Source: Sulfurospirillum halorespirans DSM 13726 (lineage in GTDB: Bacteria > Campylobacterota > Campylobacteria > Campylobacterales > Sulfurospirillaceae). Taken from it: a DNA stretch of 39,974 nucleotides. Position numbers and translations under genes: made by a program. Below, in pieces: positions 28,124 through 35,794 of the stretch. The notes beneath the pieces are model-generated. The model was not told the DNA's origin and made no database searches. It saw only the letters and a list, made by a program, of their open reading frames with translations. The stretch lies in contig NZ_CP017111.1 of the NCBI RefSeq assembly GCF_001723605.1, forward strand, positions 2,989,867 through 3,029,840. Reading direction: 5' to 3'. Numbering within the stretch: the stretch's first letter is position 1; the number at the start of each line of letters is the position of its first letter.

Positions 28124-29092
28124 TTAACGTTTACTCCATAATTTTTCATTGAGTTTAAATTCAGTCACAATGTTCGTAATCATCGTCAAAAGTTCAAAAT
28201 ACGCTTTGATTGATTCAAATTCTAACAACGATCGTGTTAATATCGGCTCAAAGAGCGGTTTGGTGTAGTGCAGGGCTAAAAATAGTTTTGAATCTACAAA
28301 TGAGAGGTAAAGGGGCTTGTCGATTTTTTGATGAAAAGCAACAATGCGCTCCATCAAAGCATGCGATAAAATATAGCGGCTCTCGATCTGATCATCGCCA
28401 TACACCACAAAAAGCTTTTCAAATGCCACATGATCAAGCTTGATAAGCTCACCTCTACTGGGATTTACACCTTGCAACCATGTGCCTAAAATTCCCAAAC
28501 TGCGCTCAGCCACATCGGGAAGCACGACCACTTTGGCGTGAAAGGTTTTGTTAAAATCTGCCACAAAAAAAAGCCCTGAGAAGATGTCACTCCACTCCTC
28601 TTTACCGTTTTTGGTACGCACTTTTTTCTCTACATGTAAATCGCAAAAACGAACCTTCACCCCTTCGATCTCGCCACACACCAAATCTTTGCCCGAAAAA
28701 CGATCATAGGCTTCGCTAAAAAGCTCACTACGCTCATATTCACGTTCATCAATGGAATCCATTTTCGTGTAGATCAGCGAAGGGTCTAAAAAATGGATCA
28801 TCTTCTCAATCACCAGATCTTTAAACAACGAGTCATACCCTGCGCGTTCATGGCGATAGATAAACATAAAGATGAGGAAACCGCTCATGGCGCTGAGCAA
28901 AAAAGCATGCAGGGGAGTAAAAACATTCGTACGACTTAAAACGAAAAAGAGCACTGTGCCCAAAAACACAAGCATCAACGCAGCTTTTTTAAGCGAAGAG
29001 AGTATGGTTAAGCGCTTTTCTTCCAATGCTTGAAGCGTTGGGTACATTGACTCGTAGTAATAATCCAGCAAAGAGGCAAGACGTGGTTTCAA
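28124..29092 (-). CDS. DUF3137-family protein
   Basis: This 322-residue protein has two hydrophobic helices near residues 32-50 and 58-78. A long soluble domain contains SGKDLVCGEIEGVKVRF, FSGLFFVADFNK and the block VYGDDQIESRYILSH. This is the arrangement of DUF3137 proteins, which commonly sit next to LemA genes. Function unknown. It starts seven bases after the lemA stop. A degenerate palindrome (TACATGTA, 28631-28638) is read as DLHVEK. Confidence 0.8.
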   Translation of the reverse strand: MKPRLASLLDYYYESMYPTLQALEEKRLTILSSLKKAALMLVFLGTVLFFVLSRTNVFTPLHAFLLSAMSGFLIFMFIYRHERAGYDSLFKDLVIEKMIHFLDPSLIYTKMDSIDEREYERSELFSEAYDRFSGKDLVCGEIEGVKVRFCDLHVEKKVRTKNGKEEWSDIFSGLFFVADFNKTFHAKVVVLPDVAERSLGILGTWLQGVNPSRGELIKLDHVAFEKLFVVYGDDQIESRYILSHALMERIVAFHQKIDKPLYLSFVDSKLFLALHYTKPLFEPILTRSLLEFESIKAYFELLTMITNIVTEFKLNEKLWSKR

Positions 29093-29099
29093 AGCTTAC

Positions 29100-29657
29100 C
29101 TATTTTTGAAAAAGGTTTTTCACATCGACGGAGGAGCGTTCTTGCTTTGGAATGCTAAAAACCTCTTTGCGCTCCAAGTGCATCAAACCTGCCATAAAAT
29201 TGGTCGGGAACATCTCAATCGCATTGTTATAATCATTCACACTCTGATTGTAAGCGCGTCTTGCGGCAGAGATTTGCTCTTCAACTTCACTCAGGGTTGC
29301 TTGAAGGTGTAAGAAATTTTCATTGGCTTTGAGCGTGGGGTAGTTTTCCACCGCAACCATAAGATTGCCAAGCATGGAAGAGAGCTGTTTTTCTAAAGCA
29401 ATGGTTTCGCGGCTATCAAGGGAGTGTGTCATGGCTTTTATGCGAAGTTCGGTGATTTTCTCAAGCGTGATGCTCTCATGCACCATATACTCTTGAACAC
29501 TTGCGACAAGGTTGGGAAGAAGGTCATGTCGTTTTTTAAGAACGGCGTCAAGCCCTGCGTAAATGGTATCGACTTGGTTTTTTTTGGAGATAAGCGTGTT
29601 GTACATAAACACGACAAGAAGAAAAATGAGACCTGCAACAACCAAAAACGTTTCCAT
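29100..29657 (-). CDS. lemA: LemA-family membrane protein
   Basis: This 185-residue protein has a single N-terminal helix (about residues 3-20) and the LemA helical bundle. Signatures are LDAVLKKRHDLLPNLVASVQEY, then YPTLKANENFLHLQATLSEVEEQISAARRAYNQSVNDYN and FPTNFMAG. ATG 29657 has a perfect AGGAGG upstream; a longer frame to 29714 lacks one. LemA proteins are of uncertain function, and envelope-associated roles are discussed. It heads the lemA-DUF3137-fliL-like operon. Confidence 0.92.
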   Translation of the reverse strand: METFLVVAGLIFLLVVFMYNTLISKKNQVDTIYAGLDAVLKKRHDLLPNLVASVQEYMVHESITLEKITELRIKAMTHSLDSRETIALEKQLSSMLGNLMVAVENYPTLKANENFLHLQATLSEVEEQISAARRAYNQSVNDYNNAIEMFPTNFMAGLMHLERKEVFSIPKQERSSVDVKNLFQK

Positions 29658-29689
29658 CGTAAACCTCCTGTATTGTTCAGAGATGATAC

Positions 29690-29718
29690 GATTTTGCCGC
29701 CATAATGGCGGCAAAATC
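29690..29718. terminator. Strong inverted repeat between typA and lemA
   Basis: Perfect 12-base arms (GATTTTGCCGCC / GGCGGCAAAATC) flank a 5-base loop, directly beside the palindrome at 29719. It is placed as a typA terminator, but the flanking U-run is poor. Confidence 0.55.
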
Positions 29719-29730
29719 TTTACATGTAAA
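29719..29730. repeat. Interspersed palindrome TTTACATGTAAA after typA
   Basis: Exact 12-mer, 6 bases downstream of the typA stop and adjacent to the inverted repeat. Confidence 0.9.
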
Positions 29731-29736
29731 AACTTC

Positions 29737-31536
29737 TTAGCGACTCATACGTTTACGTTGGTTTGGATCAAGGTATTTTTTACGAATACGAATGTTGATA
29801 GGAGTTACTTCCACCAATTCATCGTTTTCAATCCACTCAAGTGCCAATTCTAGGTTCATTTTGCGTGGTGGAACGAGTTTAATCGCTTCATCAGCACCAC
29901 TACTTCTCACGTTACTTTGTGGCTTACCTTTGATTGGGTTGACATCCAAATCGTTCGGTCGTGAATGCTCACCGATAATCATACCTGCATAAACTTTAAT
30001 TTGTACATCAATGAAAAGCATACCGCGCTCTTGTAAACTAAAGAGTGAGTAACCCATCGCTGTACCGCTTTCCATAGAGATAAGCGCACCATTTTTACGG
30101 TGTTCAACTTCTCCACTTAAAGGTCTAAAGTCTAAGAAGGAGTGGTTCATAACACCCTCACCTTTGGTATCGGTTAAAAATTGTCCACGAAAACCGATGA
30201 GTCCGCGTGCAGGAATTTCAAACTCAATACGCGTTTGACCATCACCCGTTGGATTCATTGCTTTCATTTCCGCTTTTTTACGACCCAGTTTTTCGATAAC
30301 CGTTCCTGTAAATTCATCAGGAACATCGACAACAAGGTGCTCGTATGGCTCTAATTTGACGCCATTCTCTTCTTTGATAATAACTTCTGGACGCGCAAGT
30401 GAAAATTCAAAACCTTCACGACGCATATTTTCAGCCAAAATCGTGATTTGAAGCTCTCCACGTCCACTGACTTTAAATTTACCTTCGCCTGCGTTTTCAT
30501 AGCGCATTGCGATGTTTGTTTTCATCTCAGATTCTAAACGCTCATTGATTTTGTTCGATGTGACGTATTTGCCATCAAGTCCCGCAAACGGAGAGTCATT
30601 GACACCAAAAACAACGGAAAGTGTTGGCTCTTCGATGTGCAAAGGATCAAGAGGCATCGGATTGTTTGGATCAACCAAACTATCACCTACATCAAGGGTT
30701 TCAAAACCAGCAACCGCTACGATGTCGCCGCTTTCTGCTTCGTTAATGTCAATTCTTTCCAAACCGTGAAAACCGATCAGTTTTGAAACACGTCCACGTA
30801 CTTGTTCGCCATCGGCTTTAGCCAGTAGTACAGTCTCATTTTTCTTAATCGTTCCGTTAAAAATACGTGCAATACCGATTTTTCCAACGTAGTTGTCGTA
30901 ATCAAGGGTAAAGACTTGAAGTTGAAGTGGATTTTCAGGTTTTCCTGAAGGGGCAGGAACATGTTTGAGGATGGTCTCAAAAAGAGGCTCAAAATTTTTG
31001 TTCTCATCGCTCATATTGTATTTGGCATAACCATCACGCGCTGCTGCATAAATGATAGGAAATTCGAGTTGATCTTCATTCGCTCCAAGGGCGACTAAAA
31101 GGTCAAACACTTCGTCAACAACACGCTCTGCATCTGCCGCTGGTTTGTCGATCTTGTTAACAACAACGATCGGGCAAAGACCAAGACTCAGCGCTTTTTT
31201 AACCACGAATTTGGTTTGAGGCATAACGCCTTCTTGTGCATCAACCAGCAATAAAACACCATCAACCATTTTTAAAACACGCTCAACCTCACCACCAAAG
31301 TCGGCGTGGCCTGGAGTGTCGATAATGTTAATTTTAGTCTCTTTATAGCGAATAGCTGTATTTTTAGAAAGAATGGTAATGCCACGCTCTTTTTCAAGAT
31401 CGTTGCTGTCCATGGCTCTTTCTTCTACTTTTTGGTGCGCTGTGTAGGTACCTGATTGTTTCAACAGCTCATCGACTAAGGTCGTTTTTCCGTGGTCAAC
31501 GTGCGCTATCACGGCAATATTTCTAAACTCTTGCAA
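29737..31536 (-). CDS. typA: Translational GTPase TypA/BipA
   Basis: This 599-residue GTPase has P-loop [10 protein letters not shown] near residue 10, GITI switch I, DTPGHADF (G3) and NKID (G4). EF-G-like domains II and III follow, with a BipA C-terminal domain ([14 protein letters not shown] [10 protein letters not shown], then [11 protein letters not shown]). It binds the ribosome and aids assembly and stress adaptation. The start codon is TTG at 31536, supported by AGGAGA five bases upstream and by immediate homology ([11 protein letters not shown]). Its promoter is visible at 31618-31645. Confidence 0.96.
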   Translation of the reverse strand: MQEFRNIAVIAHVDHGKTTLVDELLKQSGTYTAHQKVEERAMDSNDLEKERGITILSKNTAIRYKETKINIIDTPGHADFGGEVERVLKMVDGVLLLVDAQEGVMPQTKFVVKKALSLGLCPIVVVNKIDKPAADAERVVDEVFDLLVALGANEDQLEFPIIYAAARDGYAKYNMSDENKNFEPLFETILKHVPAPSGKPENPLQLQVFTLDYDNYVGKIGIARIFNGTIKKNETVLLAKADGEQVRGRVSKLIGFHGLERIDINEAESGDIVAVAGFETLDVGDSLVDPNNPMPLDPLHIEEPTLSVVFGVNDSPFAGLDGKYVTSNKINERLESEMKTNIAMRYENAGEGKFKVSGRGELQITILAENMRREGFEFSLARPEVIIKEENGVKLEPYEHLVVDVPDEFTGTVIEKLGRKKAEMKAMNPTGDGQTRIEFEIPARGLIGFRGQFLTDTKGEGVMNHSFLDFRPLSGEVEHRKNGALISMESGTAMGYSLFSLQERGMLFIDVQIKVYAGMIIGEHSRPNDLDVNPIKGKPQSNVRSSGADEAIKLVPPRKMNLELALEWIENDELVEVTPINIRIRKKYLDPNQRKRMSR

Positions 31537-31617
31537 AAAATTCTCCTCGTAAACTTTGACTTTTACATCTTATAAAACGTACGTGATTGGTGTAGTTTGA
31601 TGAAGTAAATATGCTTC

Positions 31618-31645
31618 ATTATACCACGTTCTTGACTAAATTCAA
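31618..31645 (-). promoter_or_regulatory. Sigma-70 promoter of typA
   Basis: On the minus strand: TTGAAT (31640-31645), 16-base spacer, TATAAT (31618-31623), about 80 bases before the TTG start. Confidence 0.65.
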
Positions 31646-31652
31646 AATTCCA

Positions 31653-31662
31653 TTACATGTAA
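31653..31662. repeat. Interspersed palindrome TTACATGTAA, intergenic
   Basis: Exact 10-mer between the divergent typA and fliK genes, next to the typA -35 box. Confidence 0.85.
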
Positions 31663-31690
31663 AGCATTTTTGGTGTTCACTTTTAAAAAC

Positions 31691-31706
31691 TGGAATGAGT
31701 ATTGCT
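31691..31706 (+). promoter_or_regulatory. Sigma-54 (RpoN) promoter of fliK
   Basis: TGGAATGAGTATTGCT has GG (31692-31693) and GC (31704-31705) separated by exactly 10 bases, the -24/-12 arrangement. It lies about 43 bases before the fliK start. Sigma-54 control of hook genes is established in Campylobacter and Helicobacter. Confidence 0.8.
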
Positions 31707-31748
31707 TGTTAAAAGTGTGAAATTATCTCTAAAATAAATTGTAAGGCA

Positions 31749-33296
31749 ATGATGATGCAAAATCTTCTCTCTTTTGCGCAGTCCACAAGCACACTTCCCG
31801 TAGCTTCTGTATCAACAGAAACGATGAAAAGTGAGAGTAGTGATGGCTCTTTTTCAGAGAGTTTTTTCTCAATGATTCTTGGACAATACGCAAGTGAAGA
31901 AGAGCAAACAACGCTTAGCGAAACAGCGCTTCCTGTGACAACACTAGAAGAAGATACGCTTGAACTTTTCAGCAGCGAAGGCGAAGCAAAAAGCATTGAT
32001 GAACATTTATTGGAAGACCTTTTAAGTGTCGTAAGCACACTCCAAGAAGATCCAACAGCGACGGTTTTTCCAACACTTAATGCCTCTTCAAGTTTAGAAA
32101 AATTAGTGGCGAGTGAAACCACACGCCAAGAGTTTGCCAGTGTTAAAAATGTGAGCGATTTATTGGCATTATCGCAAAAATACAACCTTGGGTTAGAAAA
32201 ACTTACCATCTCAACTGAAAGTGCGCAAAGCCTCCAAGCCAAGTTTCCAACACTGGCTGAAAATAACTTTTTTGATGATTTGCAAACAGCCCTTACAACC
32301 GCACAAAGCACAACTCAAAGTGATGTAAGTCTTGCTACAACGGCTTCAAGTGTTATGAGTTTGCTCGATAAACAATCTACCCAAACGCAAACATCCTCTC
32401 AATCTTCGATGTTAAGCGAGCTTATCTCAAAAGAGAATTTAAGCACCCAAACCGATGGTGACGCAGAATCACTGGAAGTAAACGAAAAACAACAAACCGT
32501 GCAAGCATTTCAAGAAGAGACAACCGAAACCTCCACTAAACCTTTGGATATGCTTCTTCAAAAAGTAACCAATACTAACGAAACTAAAAAAACACTCACG
32601 GCAGAAAATGCAAGTCTCAGTAGCGATGATACCTCCGTGGAAACATCCACAACACGCGTCAATGAAGTAGTGACGGACAGTGTAAGCACGGAAGACGAGA
32701 GTATTGATAGTGTGTTAACAACCCTTAAAACTGATGAAACTTCCGATGAAGCTGCGGAAGAGGAGATTGCACTCAGCCAAAAATTCGTAAGCAGTGAAGA
32801 GAGTGAAGTCACATCAACCTCATCAGAGGATTCACAATCCGCATTGGAGATTAAAAATGATCTTAAAACAACGCTCCGACAAGAGATAACATCCAAAACA
32901 GCTACGGTTAAAGAGAGCCTCAACCAATTTGCAAGTGATCTTCAAGAGAAGATTGATGCGTACAAGCCGCCTATTATGAAGGTTGAACTCTCCTTAAGTC
33001 CTCAAAGTTTAGGCGATGTTGATGTAACGCTTTTAACCAGAGGCAACAATTTACATGTAACAATTTCGTCCAACACCAGCACGATGTCACTCTTTACGCA
33101 AAACCAAAATGATGTTAAAAGTGCCCTGATCAATATGGGCTTTACCAATTTAGAGATGAATTTTAGTGATCAAAGCAACAAAGAACAAGCACAACAAAAT
33201 CAAAAAAATAGTAGTGGAAGTTCAGATGAATTTACCACCGAATCAAGTGAAGAAGAGACAACTCTTTTAGAGATTGTCATTCCTCAATACGTCTAA
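31749..33296 (+). CDS. fliK: Flagellar hook-length control protein FliK
   Basis: This 515-residue, Ser/Thr/Glu-rich, low-complexity protein has the conserved FliK C-terminal domain (about residues 400-480). That domain runs from MKVELSLSPQSLGDVDVTLL through LHVTISS to DVKSALINMGFTNLEM. It works as a molecular ruler that stops hook growth. Three ATGs in a row (31749, 31752, 31755) make the exact start uncertain; AAGG just upstream favours one of the later ones. Its sigma-54 promoter is at 31691. A palindrome inside the conserved domain is read as NLHVTI. Confidence 0.87.
   Translation: MMMQNLLSFAQSTSTLPVASVSTETMKSESSDGSFSESFFSMILGQYASEEEQTTLSETALPVTTLEEDTLELFSSEGEAKSIDEHLLEDLLSVVSTLQEDPTATVFPTLNASSSLEKLVASETTRQEFASVKNVSDLLALSQKYNLGLEKLTISTESAQSLQAKFPTLAENNFFDDLQTALTTAQSTTQSDVSLATTASSVMSLLDKQSTQTQTSSQSSMLSELISKENLSTQTDGDAESLEVNEKQQTVQAFQEETTETSTKPLDMLLQKVTNTNETKKTLTAENASLSSDDTSVETSTTRVNEVVTDSVSTEDESIDSVLTTLKTDETSDEAAEEEIALSQKFVSSEESEVTSTSSEDSQSALEIKNDLKTTLRQEITSKTATVKESLNQFASDLQEKIDAYKPPIMKVELSLSPQSLGDVDVTLLTRGNNLHVTISSNTSTMSLFTQNQNDVKSALINMGFTNLEMNFSDQSNKEQAQQNQKNSSGSSDEFTTESSEEETTLLEIVIPQYV
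33051..33060. repeat. Interspersed palindrome TTACATGTAA inside fliK
   Basis: Read in frame as Leu-His-Val-Thr (NLHVTI), in the conserved C-terminal domain where L-x-V is the family norm. Confidence 0.85.
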
Positions 33297-33315
33297 CATA
33301 AAAAAAGGATCTATT

Positions 33316-34011
33316 ATGTCAACCACAACAACCGGTTATGAAAGCCTTCTTGGAACCACATCGACCACTACGACAAGTACAACAACATCAACGGCATCTT
33401 CTTCATTGGACACCGATGACTTTTTAACCTTGCTTGTCACCGAGTTACAGTACCAAGATCCAACCGATCCGATGGATACAGAGACGATTTTAACGCAAAC
33501 CTCACAACTTGCTTCGATTGAAGCATCTGAAAATACGGCCAATTCCTTAGATGAGCTTTCATCACAACTCCAGTCTTCCACCACTTTTAATGCAGTTTCT
33601 TCTATTGGTAAGATGGCTAGCTTAGGATCGAACTATGTTACGTATGAGGGTGAAGAGATGACCTTCGAAGTCTATTTCCCAAATGAAATTGCCGATGGGA
33701 CACTTACCATTGCTGATTCTGATGGTAATGTAGTTCGTACCATTGACTTAGGTGATACAGCTGCAGGAGAGAGTGGTGTCGTAGCCATTACATGGGATGG
33801 GCTTGATAATGAAGGAAATGCCGTAGATGAAGGCTATTACAGTGTTGGTGCCACCTATACAGATCCTGATGGCACTTCAGATACAACCGTTTTAGGCGTC
33901 TATCCTATTGAATCTGTCTACTACGACGATGGAGAGATCAAGTTAAAACTTGGGTCTAATTACTACTCAATTGGTGATGTCGTTGAAATTTATGAATTAA
34001 GCGAATCGTAA
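33316..34011 (+). CDS. flgD: Flagellar hook assembly scaffold FlgD
   Basis: This 231-residue protein has the FlgD N-terminal motif DDFLTLLVTELQYQDPTDPMD followed by the TQTSQLASIEA helix. A FlgD Ig-like domain carries the block ITWDGLDNEGNAVDEGYYSV. It caps the growing hook. The reading frame is open to 33274 within fliK, but AAGGA precedes ATG 33316 and the Thr/Ser-rich start is typical. It lies 19 bases after fliK. Confidence 0.92.
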   Translation: MSTTTTGYESLLGTTSTTTTSTTTSTASSSLDTDDFLTLLVTELQYQDPTDPMDTETILTQTSQLASIEASENTANSLDELSSQLQSSTTFNAVSSIGKMASLGSNYVTYEGEEMTFEVYFPNEIADGTLTIADSDGNVVRTIDLGDTAAGESGVVAITWDGLDNEGNAVDEGYYSVGATYTDPDGTSDTTVLGVYPIESVYYDDGEIKLKLGSNYYSIGDVVEIYELSES

Positions 34012-34024
34012 AAAGGATCCCCCT

Positions 34025-35707
34025 ATGAATAGCTCTTTTTACAATAGTATTTCAGGTATTGTTAATAATCAATTTTCGATGGATGTTGTTGCCAATGACA
34101 TTGCCAATGTCAATACAACTGGTTATAAAAGCAGTACCGCTGAAATTTCATCACTTTTTTCCAGTGTTCTCTCAAGCACAACCGCTTCTACCAATGATCT
34201 TGGGATGGGCGCATCCAGTCAAACCACGGCACTCAATATGGCCCAAGGTTCGCTTGAGACGACCGATAGAACGTTTGATTTAGCGCTTGAAGATGAAGGA
34301 TGGTTTGGTGTTTTAGGGGCTGATGGGTCTACGTATTACACTCGTGCAGGAAGTTTTTCACTCGATGCCAACAGTAATCTCGTCGATACTAATGGAAACT
34401 ATCTTTTGGTAACACTGGGAAATAACGTCACAACAACCACACTTGATGAAGAGACCCTAGAAGGGTTTGGCACAGTAGACACAACGCTTCAAGCCTATTC
34501 CATTACGCAACTGGATGATGTGGCACTCGGAGAGGTCGGAGATCAAACATCTGTTACACTACCCGAACTGCTTTACTATCCAGCCGTTGCGACTACAGAA
34601 GCTTCCTATGCTGCGAATCTTGATCCTACCGTGACGGTTGATACGGTGAACCTTGATTTGGATGCCGCAGACTACCCTGCAACGGTAACGGCCTCTTCTT
34701 CGCAAACCGTTACACTCAGTGGTACCGTTTCAAATACAACGGCTGCCCTTGACCCACAAGAGGGCGATACCATAATTCTTACATTAACAGATGCCGATGG
34801 ATTAAGCCAAACGGTCAATGCCACATTAGATGAAAACTTAGAGTGGACTCTTTCGGATTATGATGTCAGTGGACTCAATACAACCAGCGACCTAACGGTC
34901 TCCTCCGCTGTCCTTCAAACATCCCAAGAAGTTGCCAATGAAGAGCATTTTACAATGACGGTTATTGGTTCGGATGGGGATAAGGATATTTTAGATATGA
35001 CCTTTACCAAAGTGGTCCCACAAGGGGAAGAGGGAACCACATGGAATGCTGTTGTAAACATTTACAGCTATTATGAAGATTACGACAGCACCAAAACCTA
35101 CGATACGTCTTTGTATTACGTTGATGAATCTACCAATAAAGTGTATGAAATTGTCGATACCCAAACAGGTGCTTTAACCTTTAATAGTGATGGATCCCTT
35201 GCAAGCAATACTATTCCAACGCTTGATAATGGAGGAACAACATTAACGCTTGATCTAGGAGAGACGGATAGTTTTGATGGCATGATCTCCAGTACTAGCA
35301 TCGATAAAACCAATATTGCTGATTACAATGGCTCATTGGAGGGTTATTTAACGGGATACGGCGTCGACGAAAATGGCAATATCATTGCAAGCTTTAGTAA
35401 TGGTGAGAGTTCAGCCATCGCTAAAATCGCCGTTTATCATTTTCAAAATGATCAAGGTTTAACCCAAGTTTCTTCCACACTTTTTAGTGAATCTGCGAAC
35501 AGTGGTGACGCTATTTTTTATACCGATGCTGATGGAAATACCACATCAGGTACCGCTATCGCTACTAGTACCCTAGAAGCCAGTAACGTTGATCTAGCAA
35601 CCGCATTGACCGAGCTTATTATTGTTCAAAAAGCGTTTAGTGCAAGCTCTAAAGGCATTACCGCCAGTGATGAAATGCTTCAAAATGCAATCAACATGAA
35701 GCAATAA
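34025..35707 (+). CDS. FlgE-family hook/basal-body protein, paralogue
   Basis: This 560-residue member of the FlgE/FlgF/FlgG family has the N-terminal rod motif (SGIVNNQFSMDVVANDIANVNTTGYK), a GSLETTDRTFDLALEDEGWF block, and the C-terminal helix ALTELIIVQKAFSASSKGITASDEML. The central part is acidic and Thr-rich, as in export-dependent axial proteins. Being directly after flgD, it corresponds in position to the first flgE of the fliK-flgD-flgE clusters of Campylobacter. The long flgE that follows is the likelier main hook subunit. AAGGATCC precedes ATG 34025. Confidence 0.87.
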   Translation: MNSSFYNSISGIVNNQFSMDVVANDIANVNTTGYKSSTAEISSLFSSVLSSTTASTNDLGMGASSQTTALNMAQGSLETTDRTFDLALEDEGWFGVLGADGSTYYTRAGSFSLDANSNLVDTNGNYLLVTLGNNVTTTTLDEETLEGFGTVDTTLQAYSITQLDDVALGEVGDQTSVTLPELLYYPAVATTEASYAANLDPTVTVDTVNLDLDAADYPATVTASSSQTVTLSGTVSNTTAALDPQEGDTIILTLTDADGLSQTVNATLDENLEWTLSDYDVSGLNTTSDLTVSSAVLQTSQEVANEEHFTMTVIGSDGDKDILDMTFTKVVPQGEEGTTWNAVVNIYSYYEDYDSTKTYDTSLYYVDESTNKVYEIVDTQTGALTFNSDGSLASNTIPTLDNGGTTLTLDLGETDSFDGMISSTSIDKTNIADYNGSLEGYLTGYGVDENGNIIASFSNGESSAIAKIAVYHFQNDQGLTQVSSTLFSESANSGDAIFYTDADGNTTSGTAIATSTLEASNVDLATALTELIIVQKAFSASSKGITASDEMLQNAINMKQ

Positions 35708-35733
35708 TATTGCAAAAGTAACAAAAAACGAAA

Positions 35734-35749
35734 TGGAATAAAAATTGCT
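35734..35749 (+). promoter_or_regulatory. Sigma-54 (RpoN) promoter of flgE
   Basis: TGGAATAAAAATTGCT: GG (35735-35736) and GC (35747-35748) are separated by 10 bases, matching the promoter before fliK almost base for base at the conserved positions. It lies about 46 bases upstream of the flgE ATG. Confidence 0.8.
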
Positions 35750-35794
35750 TTTAAAAACACAAATACCTCCTAATAAAAGATTAAAGGATACGCT

